Part shown: positions 8,811-17,585 of the stretch, piece after piece
How the letters are laid out: each line of letters opens with the position of its first letter
Numbering within the stretch: position 1 is the stretch's first letter
The notes under the pieces: generated by a model
What the model was told of the DNA's origin: nothing
The model's database searches: none
What the model saw: only the letters and a program-made list of their open reading frames with translations
Program-made: the position numbers and the translations under genes
NCBI GenBank assembly: GCA_016936755.1
Contig: JAFGXF010000088.1
Span: forward strand, 1 to 39,833
DNA length: 39,833 nt
From: Anaerolineaceae bacterium
Lineage (GTDB): Bacteria > Chloroflexota > Anaerolineae > Anaerolineales > Anaerolineaceae
Direction of reading: 5' to 3'

Positions 8811-11800
8811 ATGTTGACTCCTTTATCAAGCGAACGAACAACAATCGGTTTCCTGTTGGCCAGTTTGCATACGGGGGCAAGCCTGATGATCTGGCCAGGG
8901 CTGTTGGATGCAGCAGAGCAGCATGATGTGAATTTAATCTGCTTCCCCGGCGGCAGATTGCAGGCCACCGATTCTTTTGAGAAACAGCGTAATGCGATCT
9001 TTGGCATCGCATGCAATAAATGTCTGGACGGTTTGATTACCTGGTCTTCCACCCTGGGGGGAGTGCTTGGGACAAAAGAGGTTAAAGCATTCCATGATCG
9101 TTACTATCCGTTGCCGATGGTCAGCCTGGCGCAATTCATGGAAGGTACGCCGACCGTGTCTGTGGATAGTTATACCGGAATGCGCGCCTTGCTCCTGCAT
9201 CTGGTGGAGAAACATGGTTATCGCAAACTGGCCTTCATCCGCGGCCCTGAGGAGCATTATTATGCCCAGGAACGCTATCGGGCGTATCTGGACGTACTGA
9301 AATCGACAGGCCTGCCGCTTAACCCACAGCTGGTCACACGTCCATTGCCTTGGGAGGCGGGGAGCGAAGCGATCGAGATGTTATTGGATGAACGCGGGTT
9401 GGTTCCCGGAAAGGACTTTGATGCAGTTGTCGCAGTCAGCGACATGATGGCCATCTGGGCGATGAAAAAGCTGCAGTTGCGTGGGTACATCGTTCCGACG
9501 GATGTTGCCGTGACGGGTTTCAATAATTCAATGGAAGAAAGAATGGCGACCCCGCCGTTGACGACGGTGGAGCTGCCTTTCAATGAACAAGGTGTAAAAG
9601 CCATGGAGGTGTTGCTGCAACTGCTCAATAATGAAGCAGTGCCAGCCCTGATCACACTTCCAGCCAGGCTGGTCGTGCGTGAATCCTGTGGTTGTCCATC
9701 CAAGGCGGTTGCCCTGGCTTCTGTTAAACCTGCGGGAAAGGGTAAGACAGCAAAACGAGCCTTGGATTTATCCGAGGTTCGGAGTGGCTGCCTGGCAGAG
9801 TTGGAAACGGTGATGGAGTTGGATGCGACGCATGATAGCAAATGGCTTGAGTCGCTCATTGAAATGTTCATGCTCGAAGTTCAGAAACCTTCCAAGCATT
9901 TTGTGAACAGCCTGTACAACCTGCTTGACCAGCATCCACCTGAAGGGACAGAGGCCGTGTCCTGGCAGAACCTGCTTTCGATCATCCGCCGCTGGCTGTT
10001 GCGCTATCATCCTGAATCGAAGCAGGTTGCCATTGAGACGCTTGTCTCCACTGCGCGTGTGGTGGTCGGTGAGGCGGAACAGCATGCCCACGCTTTCATG
10101 CAATGGCAGGCAGACCGGACGACAGAAAAACTAAATGAACTGAACCGTGCATTGCTGACCACAGTCGATATGGATCAGCTGACGGATGTTCTGGCGGAAA
10201 ATCTGCCGGCAGTTGGCATACCCAGTGTCTACCTGGTGACCTATGAAACCCCGACCGACAGCGTTGTTCCATCCACGGGGAGGTTAATCCTCGCCTGCAG
10301 TGATAACAAGAGAATTGAACTTGGGAAAAAAGGCCTCCAGTTTCAGACACAGCAAATCGTTCCCCCTCAATTCCTTCCCCAGGGTCATCGCTACAGCCTG
10401 GTGATCGAGCCACTGTTCTTCCAGGATAAATCATTGGGTTATGTGGTTTTGGAGATCGGTCCACGGAATGGGCATACCTACGAACTCTTGCGGAATAACC
10501 TGAGCAGCGCCATGCAGAGTGCGCTATTGTTCCAGGAAATACAACAGGCGCGCCTGAGCGCTGAAAAGGCCGACCGGATCAAGACCCGCCTGCTGGCAAA
10601 CGTCAGCCATGAGATGCGCACGCCGCTCAATATCATCATGGGATATACGCAGGGCGCGTTGCAATCCCGGGGAAAATACGGCAATGACCTGCCATCCGCT
10701 CTCACCGCCGACCTTGAGCAGATCCAGAGCAATGCCGAACACCAGTTGCGGGTCATCAACGACCTGCTCGATCTTTCGAGGGCTGAAATTGATGAGCTTG
10801 ACCTCTCGCTGGAGGTGTTGGATCCTTATCAAATTATCCAGGATGCCTTTCGAAGCTTCGCGGACCAATCCACTTCCGGCGGCGTTCGATGGAAACTCGA
10901 GATGCCAGAACGGCTGCCGAAGTTGAGGGCGGATCCTGTCCGCTTTCGCCAAATCCTGTTGAACCTGCTCAGCAATGCCCAAAAATATACCCGTCAGGGT
11001 GAGATCACACTGGGTGTGGAGGTCAATCCTCCCGATGTCCACTTTTGGATATCGGATACCGGCATGGGAATTGATTCGGAGCACAAGGAGCAAATCTTTG
11101 AGCCATTTGTGACCATCGATGATAACCGCCAGATTGCAGGCGGGATCGGGCTGGGTCTATCCATCACCCGGCACCTGGTTGCCCTGCATGGCGGGTCCAT
11201 GAAACTGGATAGCATCCCCGGAAAGGGGTCCACCTTCCATATTTATTTGCCGCTTCCCGCGCTTGATTATGCGACACCGAAAAAACAACTGGATTTATCC
11301 CCGGTACTGTTACTTATTTCCCCATGTGACCAACCCGCACCCGAGATTGTCGATATGTGCAAGAGACAGAAACTCGAGATCTTCCCATATCAGAGCACGG
11401 ATGATCTTGAATCTGTATTGAACCAGACCAATCCGGTGGCCATCGCATGGGACCTGTCTAACGCACAACCCGGTGACTGGACGCTTGTACGGCGCATCCG
11501 GAATTATCCCCATCTCAGTCAGGTGCCATTCATCCTGTACGGGCAGCTTGCAGAAACGCAGGTCGGGATGACGGGTTTTCTGACCAAGTCAGCCAACACC
11601 ACCAGCCTGCATGAAGCCATCCTGGCCATGAAGCCATCCCAGGGTACCGGGCCGGTGTTGATCGTGGATGATGATCCACGTGAGCGCCAGCTGCATAAGA
11701 AGGTCGTGGAGAGCGGCCTGCCCGGATATCCCATCCTGATGGCAGAGAATGGAGAGATGGCATTGGAATTGATGGCCAGGGAGGCACCATCACTGGTTTT

Positions 11801-12365
11801 GCTTGACCTGATGATGCCCAACCTGAGTGGGGCGGATGTGCTTGACCGTATGCGGGCGGACGCGAATCTGCGCCTGGTTCCGGTCATCGTATTAAGTAAG
11901 AAAGTACTGACATTGGAGGATGTCAAGCGCATTGAAAAGCATACCCGGGTCACATTACAAAGCAAGGGGATCTGGTCAGAGGAAGAAACCGCGACAGCTT
12001 TGAACCGCGCCATCATCGGTGTGGATACACTTCCCGCGCATACCAGTGCATTTGTTAAACAAGCTATTGCTCACATGCAACAGAATTATGCCCGCCCGAT
12101 CTCACGCTGGGAGATCGCCGAAGCCGTGGGTGTCAGCGAGGACTACCTCAGCCGCGTCTTTAATCAGGAACTCAAACTCTCACCCTGGGATTACCTTAAC
12201 CGCTACCGGGTGCTTCAATCCAAGTATTTGCTTCTGAATACGACCCAGTCGATCGGTGCGATCGCCAGCCAGGTGGGTTTCAAGGACCAGGCATATTTCA
12301 GCCGGGTGTTCCACAAGATCACCGGCATGTCTCCCCAGGCTTTTCGCGAGTCTGGGCCGGACTGA
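8811..12365 (+). CDS. Soluble hybrid sensor: LacI-type sensor, histidine kinase, two receivers, AraC DNA-binding domain
   Basis: A 1184-residue one-protein phosphorelay with no membrane segment or signal peptide. Residues ~10-295 resemble the sugar-binding part of LacI/GalR proteins (GFLLASLHTG start, DVAVTGFNN, then VRESCGC) but lack a LacI helix-turn-helix. A GAF-like stretch (~445-575) and a coiled coil lead into the HisKA box NVSHEMRTPLN with phospho-His H600. The ATPase domain shows LLNLLSNAQKYTRQGE, DTGMGID and GIGLGLSITRH. A degenerate receiver-like domain (~828-945) precedes a canonical receiver with VDDDP near 952, phospho-acceptor D999 in LLDLMMP, and SK. The last ~100 residues are an AraC pair of helix-turn-helix motifs (ISRWEIAEAVGVS and IGAIASQVGFKDQAYFSRVF). 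Divergent orientation suggests it senses a cytoplasmic pectin sugar and controls the operon at 1-8608. The start has no clear ribosome site. Confidence 0.9.
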   Translation: MLTPLSSERTTIGFLLASLHTGASLMIWPGLLDAAEQHDVNLICFPGGRLQATDSFEKQRNAIFGIACNKCLDGLITWSSTLGGVLGTKEVKAFHDRYYPLPMVSLAQFMEGTPTVSVDSYTGMRALLLHLVEKHGYRKLAFIRGPEEHYYAQERYRAYLDVLKSTGLPLNPQLVTRPLPWEAGSEAIEMLLDERGLVPGKDFDAVVAVSDMMAIWAMKKLQLRGYIVPTDVAVTGFNNSMEERMATPPLTTVELPFNEQGVKAMEVLLQLLNNEAVPALITLPARLVVRESCGCPSKAVALASVKPAGKGKTAKRALDLSEVRSGCLAELETVMELDATHDSKWLESLIEMFMLEVQKPSKHFVNSLYNLLDQHPPEGTEAVSWQNLLSIIRRWLLRYHPESKQVAIETLVSTARVVVGEAEQHAHAFMQWQADRTTEKLNELNRALLTTVDMDQLTDVLAENLPAVGIPSVYLVTYETPTDSVVPSTGRLILACSDNKRIELGKKGLQFQTQQIVPPQFLPQGHRYSLVIEPLFFQDKSLGYVVLEIGPRNGHTYELLRNNLSSAMQSALLFQEIQQARLSAEKADRIKTRLLANVSHEMRTPLNIIMGYTQGALQSRGKYGNDLPSALTADLEQIQSNAEHQLRVINDLLDLSRAEIDELDLSLEVLDPYQIIQDAFRSFADQSTSGGVRWKLEMPERLPKLRADPVRFRQILLNLLSNAQKYTRQGEITLGVEVNPPDVHFWISDTGMGIDSEHKEQIFEPFVTIDDNRQIAGGIGLGLSITRHLVALHGGSMKLDSIPGKGSTFHIYLPLPALDYATPKKQLDLSPVLLLISPCDQPAPEIVDMCKRQKLEIFPYQSTDDLESVLNQTNPVAIAWDLSNAQPGDWTLVRRIRNYPHLSQVPFILYGQLAETQVGMTGFLTKSANTTSLHEAILAMKPSQGTGPVLIVDDDPRERQLHKKVVESGLPGYPILMAENGEMALELMAREAPSLVLLDLMMPNLSGADVLDRMRADANLRLVPVIVLSKKVLTLEDVKRIEKHTRVTLQSKGIWSEEETATALNRAIIGVDTLPAHTSAFVKQAIAHMQQNYARPISRWEIAEAVGVSEDYLSRVFNQELKLSPWDYLNRYRVLQSKYLLLNTTQSIGAIASQVGFKDQAYFSRVFHKITGMSPQAFRESGPD

Positions 12366-12436
12366 ATTCACTTTGATCCACACATCCGTGGAAGGCTGCA
12401 CAGCAGCATGGTCTCGTATTGTGATGGAGCCACTGC

Positions 12437-13093
12437 TTACTGGTAAGGTTTCTCTCCCGGGTTCTCCACCCACTCATTTTTCGTGCAGGGGTATTGTTTA
12501 ACAGCCTCGACCAGTTCGATGAATGCCCGGATGGTCATCACCAGGCGCTTGCTGAGCTGTTCATCTGCGATCTGACCATCCGGCGTGAAAGCTTTATGCG
12601 CCAGCGCCAGCGAGAACATATCGGGAAAGATACGTGCACCCAGGTATTCGAGCGGGATGCGCAAAGCCCACAGGCCACGATTACCACCGACCATCGAAGG
12701 AGATGCTGAAAGTAACAGCCCGTGCATACCATTGAAAGGTTGTGGTTTGAACAGGGAGGTCCAATCAATGGTATTCTTCAGGATCCCCGGAATGGAAGAG
12801 TTATTTTCCGGGGAAGCAATCACAAAAGCATCGTTCCCGGCCAATCGGTTGACAAAGGTGTCTATGGCAGGGGGAAAACCATGTGCATCCTTTTCATCCT
12901 GGTTGAAACCGGGGGCCAGAAAATCCGACATCTCTGCCCAATCCACCACGCCACCGGCCTCGCGGATGAATGTGGCCGCCAGTTTTGCCAGTTGTCTGTT
13001 CAGAGATGCCTTGCGCAGCGATGCTGAAAACACGAGGATCCGCACCGCAGCATGATCCTTCTTGTCATTCAGGGGTACTGGTTTATTATTCAT
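12437..13093 (-). CDS. NADPH-dependent FMN reductase family flavoprotein
   Basis: A flavodoxin-fold oxidoreductase that reduces FMN, quinones or similar acceptors with NAD(P)H. It is 218 residues from the chosen start. The FMN phosphate loop FSASLRKASLNRQLAK lies near the N-terminus, SPENNSSIPGILKNTIDW near the middle matches the family's SPEYN-x-S-x-P-G-x-LKN-x-x-DW motif, and SPSMVGGNRG follows. The ATG at 13093 is preferred over the upstream in-frame ATG at 13105. The upstream ATG is immediately followed by GGAGG, which then stands five bases before 13093 as its ribosome site. The gene converges on the hybrid sensor gene with 71 bp between, in which I see no clear terminator. Physiological substrate is unknown. 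Confidence 0.87.
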   Translation of the reverse strand: MNNKPVPLNDKKDHAAVRILVFSASLRKASLNRQLAKLAATFIREAGGVVDWAEMSDFLAPGFNQDEKDAHGFPPAIDTFVNRLAGNDAFVIASPENNSSIPGILKNTIDWTSLFKPQPFNGMHGLLLSASPSMVGGNRGLWALRIPLEYLGARIFPDMFSLALAHKAFTPDGQIADEQLSKRLVMTIRAFIELVEAVKQYPCTKNEWVENPGEKPYQ

Positions 13094-13204
13094 TAAAGCC
13101 TCCATGCCGATTGGATCATTAAATATCGGGTAATAAATAGATCTCAGTCAGGCTGACCTTTCAATTAATCTGGCGGAGAAGAGCTGCCTCATCTTTTCCC
13201 AAAA

Positions 13205-14071
13205 TCAAGGCCACAGTTCATTAATAAAGGTTGTATCCCGCCATGCCAGGCTATAAGGGCTGCTCATGTATATCACATACTGCCGATCAGGGGTAACGAT
13301 TGGGCTGATGCAGTAATCGATATTCTCTATTCTCTGTGGTTCTGACCATCCGCTTCCAATTGCATAGGAAATAAATAAATACGGTGGGTCACTTTTGGTG
13401 GCAACTCGAGTAAAGAGCAGGTAGCTTTCATCAGGTGCAATATTGGGTGTGATCTCCAATTCATCTGTGTTAACAGGCGGATCGAGCAGGACAGGTTCTG
13501 TGTAGTTGCCATCAAGATACCTGGAAATGTATATGTCGGCCTCATTGGCGGAGAAGTACAGGTTGTAATTGGCTGCAACAGAAATGGTCCAATGCAAGCG
13601 ATATGCATTGATCAAGTCAGGCAGTGGTTGCGGTGTTCCCCAACCTTCACCCTCCTTTTCCATCATCCATATATTCTCTTTGCCCGAGGATGATTCACCA
13701 GGTAAAGCGTCATCAGAAATGAAGTAGAGTCGCTCTCCATCCGGGGAAATGAAGGGGTCACGATAAGACCGCATGTCTTCGCTGAAGTAAATGATCGAGG
13801 CGGGTGTCCAGTCACCGGCTGCCAGCCGGCGTGTATAGATCGTCTTGGTCGAGTATTCGCCTCCCCAATAAACCACCTGCCCATCCGGAGAAAATGTGGG
13901 GGAGGAATGAAATGAACCGGAAGCGAATTGCCGGGGGGTGGCTCCTGGCAGGGATTGCCCCAGCCAGGGGTTTGTCAGTGTTGGTGTGGGAGTGATGGCT
14001 GCATGTGGACTGGGTGTGCTCACACAAGCGGTGGACAGGAAAAATAAGATTAACAGGCTGAATGGTCTCAT
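13205..14071 (-). CDS. Lipoprotein with TolB-like (PD40) beta-propeller repeats
   Basis: A 288-residue predicted lipoprotein. The signal peptide ends with lipobox LSTAC (C16), followed by a Ser/Pro/Thr-rich tether. At least four PD40-type repeats are visible: SPTFSPDGQVVYWGG, DPFISPDGERLYFISDD, ITPNIAPDESYLLFT and SPIVTPDRQYVIYMS. Together they suggest a beta-propeller exposed outside the cell membrane. Such propellers usually bind proteins or glycans; no enzyme motif is evident and the function is unknown. ATG 14071 is chosen because GGAG lies 9 bases upstream; the in-frame TTG at 14077 would be only 3 bases from that site. A good -10 box (14108-14113) lies upstream, so it is probably transcribed alone. 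Confidence 0.8.
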   Translation of the reverse strand: MRPFSLLILFFLSTACVSTPSPHAAITPTPTLTNPWLGQSLPGATPRQFASGSFHSSPTFSPDGQVVYWGGEYSTKTIYTRRLAAGDWTPASIIYFSEDMRSYRDPFISPDGERLYFISDDALPGESSSGKENIWMMEKEGEGWGTPQPLPDLINAYRLHWTISVAANYNLYFSANEADIYISRYLDGNYTEPVLLDPPVNTDELEITPNIAPDESYLLFTRVATKSDPPYLFISYAIGSGWSEPQRIENIDYCISPIVTPDRQYVIYMSSPYSLAWRDTTFINELWP

Positions 14072-14107
14072 GATCAAACGCTCCGGGCAATGAGTTTCGT
14101 ATCCTTA

Positions 14108-14113
14108 ATTATA
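14108..14113 (-). promoter_or_regulatory. Candidate -10 box of the propeller lipoprotein gene
   Basis: On the minus strand this is a perfect TATAAT, 36 bases before the ATG at 14071, giving a leader of about 30 nt. The hexamer 17 bases upstream is T-rich (TTTTTC), a weak -35. It lies in the 158-bp gap after the inositol dehydrogenase-like gene, consistent with a separate transcript. Confidence 0.4.
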
Positions 14114-14229
14114 GTAGCGTTCCTCCGGCTGAAAAAGGCTGGATTGGTATTGAGGTCGGTATGCAGGTACCCGATCGTGCGGGTGAATCATCTGTTTATG
14201 GTAGTCAGCTTCTGCGGGTGTCACTGCCG

Positions 14230-15252
14230 TTATTTGATCTCAGACAGTTTCACTGGGCGGTGTTCGCGCAACGATTTGTTGGCAGCCATGGCAATGACCG
14301 CTGCTATGCGACTATCCGTGGCGGTAACCGCTATGGGTTTGTCATCCAGTATGGCTTCCACAAATGCACTCATTTCTGCGGCATAGGCATCCAGATAGCG
14401 CTCCAGGAAGAAATCCGTTGGCTTGCTGGTGACCACACCTCTGGCGTTGCTGTATGTGGTCATATTGGGTGGATTATTGGCAATGGTTGCCATGCCGCCG
14501 GAACCGAAGATTTCCACCCGCTGGTCATAACCGTAAACCGCTCTGCGGCTGTTATCGATGGTTGCTAGGACACCGCTGGCAAGCTTGAGCGTGATGATGG
14601 CCGTGTCAATATCCCCGTACTTGCTGAAGATGGGATCCACCATCACATCACCCACTGCATAGACCTCGACCACCTCGCTGCCCGACAGGAAACGTGTCAT
14701 GTCGAAATCATGAATGGTCATATCGAGGAACAAGCCGCCGGAGCTCTTGATGAATGCTGGCGGGGGTGGCGCGGGGTCGCGACTGGTGATACGCAGGATG
14801 TGCAGGTCACCGATTTTGCCCGATCGGATCATATCATGCAGCTGTTTAAAGCCGGGATCAAAACGCTTGTTGAACCCGATCTGGCATTTTACGCCGGCTT
14901 GATTAACCGCCGCAATAGCCCGGTCGATCTTTTCGAGTGTGAGGTCGATCGGTTTCTCACAGAAGATATGCTTGCCGGCTTTGGCTGCCGCGATCATCAG
15001 ATCTGCGTGTGTATCGGTGGAAGATAAGATTGCGACCGCATCGATGCTCGTGTTCTCCATGATCTTTTGATAGTCATCATGGAAATTCTCCACGCGGTAT
15101 TTCCTGGCCAGCTGTTGTGCGGCTTTGAGGTTCACATCTGCTATGGCTGCTATTTCTGCCCGGGGGATGCGGGTGGCCAGATTTTGTGCGTGGAGTTTAC
15201 CGATGCGCCCAGCGCCGATTATCCCAATCTGGATCGTCCTTTTTCTGCTCAT
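14230..15252 (-). CDS. iolG: Inositol 2-dehydrogenase-like oxidoreductase (Gfo/Idh/MocA family)
   Basis: An NAD(P)-dependent sugar or polyol dehydrogenase; close relatives oxidise myo-inositol to 2-keto-myo-inositol. The 340-residue protein has the Rossmann motif IGIIGAGRIGKLHAQNL at the N-terminus, the CEKPIDLTLEKI motif with the catalytic Lys near 95-100, and GGLFLDMTIHDFDMTRFL (Asp/His of the active site) near 170-190, the arrangement seen in inositol dehydrogenases. ATG 15252 is preferred; the in-frame TTG at 15264 is directly followed by GGAG, which serves as the ribosome site for 15252. No other iol genes are nearby, so the substrate could be another cyclitol or sugar. It is divergent from glmS. 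Confidence 0.82.
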   Translation of the reverse strand: MSRKRTIQIGIIGAGRIGKLHAQNLATRIPRAEIAAIADVNLKAAQQLARKYRVENFHDDYQKIMENTSIDAVAILSSTDTHADLMIAAAKAGKHIFCEKPIDLTLEKIDRAIAAVNQAGVKCQIGFNKRFDPGFKQLHDMIRSGKIGDLHILRITSRDPAPPPPAFIKSSGGLFLDMTIHDFDMTRFLSGSEVVEVYAVGDVMVDPIFSKYGDIDTAIITLKLASGVLATIDNSRRAVYGYDQRVEIFGSGGMATIANNPPNMTTYSNARGVVTSKPTDFFLERYLDAYAAEMSAFVEAILDDKPIAVTATDSRIAAVIAMAANKSLREHRPVKLSEIK

Positions 15253-15651
15253 GTCACTCTCCAAGCTTTATGATAATCGATTCGGAGGGTGTCAGCATAG
15301 CCGATCTGAAAAACGAGGCGGCAAATGACTGAAATGCGCGCAGTGCCTTGTTCGTGTGATTTAAATTCATAAGGTCCTGGAAAGTAACCATAAATCTATC
15401 GATATGGCTCCAGGGTGATTTCTGTTTTTTCCAGCTTTGGACCGTTCAAAACGTTTGCATATCCATGGGAGCCCGTGGTTATGATCAATTCCAATGCCTG
15501 ATCACCAGGGTTGTTGATGATCTTGTGCTGCTGGTTATCCGGGAGGGATGCCAGGGACAGACAGCCTGAGCGGGCAGGTAAAACCTGTGATAAACTTTCG
15601 AGCGCGGCAGACCGTAGCGGTGTTGGCGGTCCTGTCTTGAAAAGGAGTCTT
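15253..15651. other. 399-bp divergent gap between the iolG-like gene and glmS
   Basis: It holds the leaders of two divergent genes and a possible cupin remnant (15396-15651). AATCGATT lies just upstream of the iolG-like ribosome site. A 13-bp inverted repeat (CAGGT, three bases, ACCTG; 15575-15587) lies 65 bp before glmS and could be a regulator site. I found no convincing -35/-10 pair for either gene and no glmS ribozyme that I can recognise. Confidence 0.4.
15396..15651 (-). pseudogene. Possible C-terminal remnant of a cupin-domain protein
   Basis: The minus-strand frame reads through SLPDNQQHKIINNPGDQALE and LIITTG, then ends ...TEITLEPYR before a stop at 15396. The pattern His-x-x-x-NPGD-x-x-LELI resembles the last strands of small cupins such as the mannose-6-phosphate isomerase type-II domain (their HRxENPGxxPLELIxxxxG). 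The upstream part has no cupin motif 1 (G-x5-H-x-H) and runs into the antisense of glmS with no plausible start or ribosome site. It is either a truncated gene fragment or a chance open frame. I lean weakly to a remnant. Confidence 0.3.
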
Positions 15652-17439
15652 ATGTGCGGTATTTTTGGCATCGTGACCGATAAAGAGCAAAACCTGGGCC
15701 CAGTACTGATCGAGGCAGCCAGACGTCTCATGTATCGTGGTTATGATTCTGTCGGGGCTGCGACCATCAGCGCGGACCGCATTGATTTACGCAAGGATGT
15801 CGGACGCGTGGATGATGTGGCAGAAAAATACAAAATCGCCGAGATGAACGGCCAACGTGGAATCACCCAACTGCGCTGGGCAACATTCGGCGAGCCTTCT
15901 CAGGTCAATTCCCAGCCGCATCTGGACTCGGATGGAGATCTGGTTGGCGCCCACAACGGGAATGTGGTCAATAATGTTGAGCTGCGTGAGCAGTTCATGG
16001 CTGAAGGTATGACCGTCCGCTCGCAGAATGATGGGGAGTCCTGCGTTCATGCAGTGGAGCGCTATATCGATCAGGGCAAGGATTTCATCGAAGCGATAAG
16101 GCTGGCATATGCCGATTTGAAGGGGGATTACGCTTTTGTCATCGGCCGAATCAACGACGACCGACTGTATGCCATTAAGAAGGGTTCCGGTTTGGTGGTG
16201 GGTATTGGCGATGGTTTCACATGTGTATCATCGGATCTGCCATCCATCCTGCCGTTGACGCGCAAGGTGATCCGTCTGGAAGATGGCGAGATCATCACCA
16301 TGCATTCTGACCGGGTCGAATTACGCTCAGTCACAGATGGTCACCTCATTCAGCGGGATGTGGATTTGATCACGGAAGAAATGAGCGCGGTCCAGAAGGG
16401 CGGGTTCGATCATTTCATGCTCAAGGAAATCCATGAACAGCCGCAGACCGCCCGGGAGGTGTTGCACCGCCTGGGAAGTGATCCCGGAGTAAAAGGCATC
16501 CTGGAAAAGATCACGAACGCCCGCCAGGTCTACTTCATTGGCTGCGGGACGAGTTATCATGCCTGCCTGGCCGGTTCTGTGTTCTTTGCACAGCTGGCGG
16601 GCAAGGCCGTGATCCCCGTTCTGGCGCCGCAGTTCATCCCACAATATGCACCGGCTGTCGGGCCGGAAGACGTGGGTGTTTTCGTCAGCCAGTCAGGTGA
16701 AACGAAGGATGTGCTGAATGCATTGCAGGCTGCCAGTGAAACAGGCATGACTTGCTTCGGTATCGCCAACGTGATCGGTTCCACACTGACCCGTAAAACC
16801 AGTATCTGGCTGCCGCTCAGTTGTGGTTACGAGATCAGCGTGCCGGCCACCAAGACTTTCACCAACCAGGTCATCATATTCCTTTACCTGGCGGACCGAA
16901 TGGGAGGGGGAGATGGTAAAGCGCTTGATGACCTGCCGGAATTGATTGAGCAGACCATCCGCACCACAGGCAGGCAGGTCGAGGTGTTGGCACCCCTGGT
17001 CAATCCCTGGAATGATATGTACTGCCTGGGTTACGGTGCCACTTATCCCATCGCGCTCGAGGGAGCCCTGAAGTTAAAAGAGATTACCTATGCACACTGT
17101 GAAGGGATGCTGTCGACCGAATTCAAACATGGCCCGCTTTCAGCGGTGACAGCAGGTTTCCCTGTCTTTTTCGTGGCAGGGCCTGAAGACACAGCGCTGA
17201 TCGTGAGTGGTATCAACGAAGTCACCTGCCGTGGCGGTCGGGCGATTGCGATCGGCGAAGCGGATAAGCAACTGAAGGTGAATGCCAGCGAAGTCATCGA
17301 CCTCCCGCATTCCAACCCGGTTTTTGCCCCACTGTTGGCGGTGATCCCATTGCAGCTGCTCTCGTATCATCTGTCCATTGCCAGGGGATACGACCCTGAT
17401 TACCCGCGTAATCTGAGCAAGACTCTCACCGTCGATTGA
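15652..17439 (+). CDS. glmS: Glutamine--fructose-6-phosphate aminotransferase (isomerizing)
   Basis: It makes glucosamine 6-phosphate from fructose 6-phosphate and glutamine, the first step toward UDP-GlcNAc and the cell wall. It is 595 residues, usual for the family. MCGIFGIV supplies the N-terminal nucleophile Cys2 of the class II glutamine amidotransferase domain (to ~215), with YRGYDSVG, LRWATFGEPS and HNGNVVN. Two SIS sugar-isomerase domains follow, with CGTSYHA, SQSGETKDVLNAL, ATKTFTNQ and the ISOM motif LKLKEITYAHCEGM. The C-terminus RNLSKTLTVD is canonical. ATG 15652 is certain: AAGGAG lies five bases upstream and Cys must be residue 2, so upstream in-frame starts are rejected. It is transcribed alone and converges on the peptide transporter operon. 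Confidence 0.97.
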   Translation: MCGIFGIVTDKEQNLGPVLIEAARRLMYRGYDSVGAATISADRIDLRKDVGRVDDVAEKYKIAEMNGQRGITQLRWATFGEPSQVNSQPHLDSDGDLVGAHNGNVVNNVELREQFMAEGMTVRSQNDGESCVHAVERYIDQGKDFIEAIRLAYADLKGDYAFVIGRINDDRLYAIKKGSGLVVGIGDGFTCVSSDLPSILPLTRKVIRLEDGEIITMHSDRVELRSVTDGHLIQRDVDLITEEMSAVQKGGFDHFMLKEIHEQPQTAREVLHRLGSDPGVKGILEKITNARQVYFIGCGTSYHACLAGSVFFAQLAGKAVIPVLAPQFIPQYAPAVGPEDVGVFVSQSGETKDVLNALQAASETGMTCFGIANVIGSTLTRKTSIWLPLSCGYEISVPATKTFTNQVIIFLYLADRMGGGDGKALDDLPELIEQTIRTTGRQVEVLAPLVNPWNDMYCLGYGATYPIALEGALKLKEITYAHCEGMLSTEFKHGPLSAVTAGFPVFFVAGPEDTALIVSGINEVTCRGGRAIAIGEADKQLKVNASEVIDLPHSNPVFAPLLAVIPLQLLSYHLSIARGYDPDYPRNLSKTLTVD

Positions 17440-17477
17440 AGGCATTTTGCTGCCTGCCAGTATTCCCATGAAATGAT

Positions 17478-17508
17478 CAACCAGTCCGGATCTTATTCAG
17501 CCTGGTTG
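17478..17508. terminator. Weak inverted repeat between glmS and the peptide transporter operon
   Basis: CAACCAG (17478-17484) and CTGGTTG (17502-17508) form a 7-bp stem with a 17-nt loop in the gap between the convergent genes. No T-run flanks it. It could contribute to termination of either transcript, but the evidence is slight. Confidence 0.25.
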
Positions 17509-17585
17509 TCCCAAGCATCCGTCAGTGGTCAACCTGGCGGTTTCCATTATTAACCTTTTGATCTTGATGATTTTCCTGGAAAGGC

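Noticed and set aside
15511-15651. N-terminal extension of glmS
   Set aside because: GlmS needs Cys as residue 2 after processing; MCGIFG at 15652 has a good ribosome site and the upstream residues match nothing.
15588-15651. glmS ribozyme upstream of glmS
   Set aside because: The leader is short and shows no double-pseudoknot layout that I can recognise.
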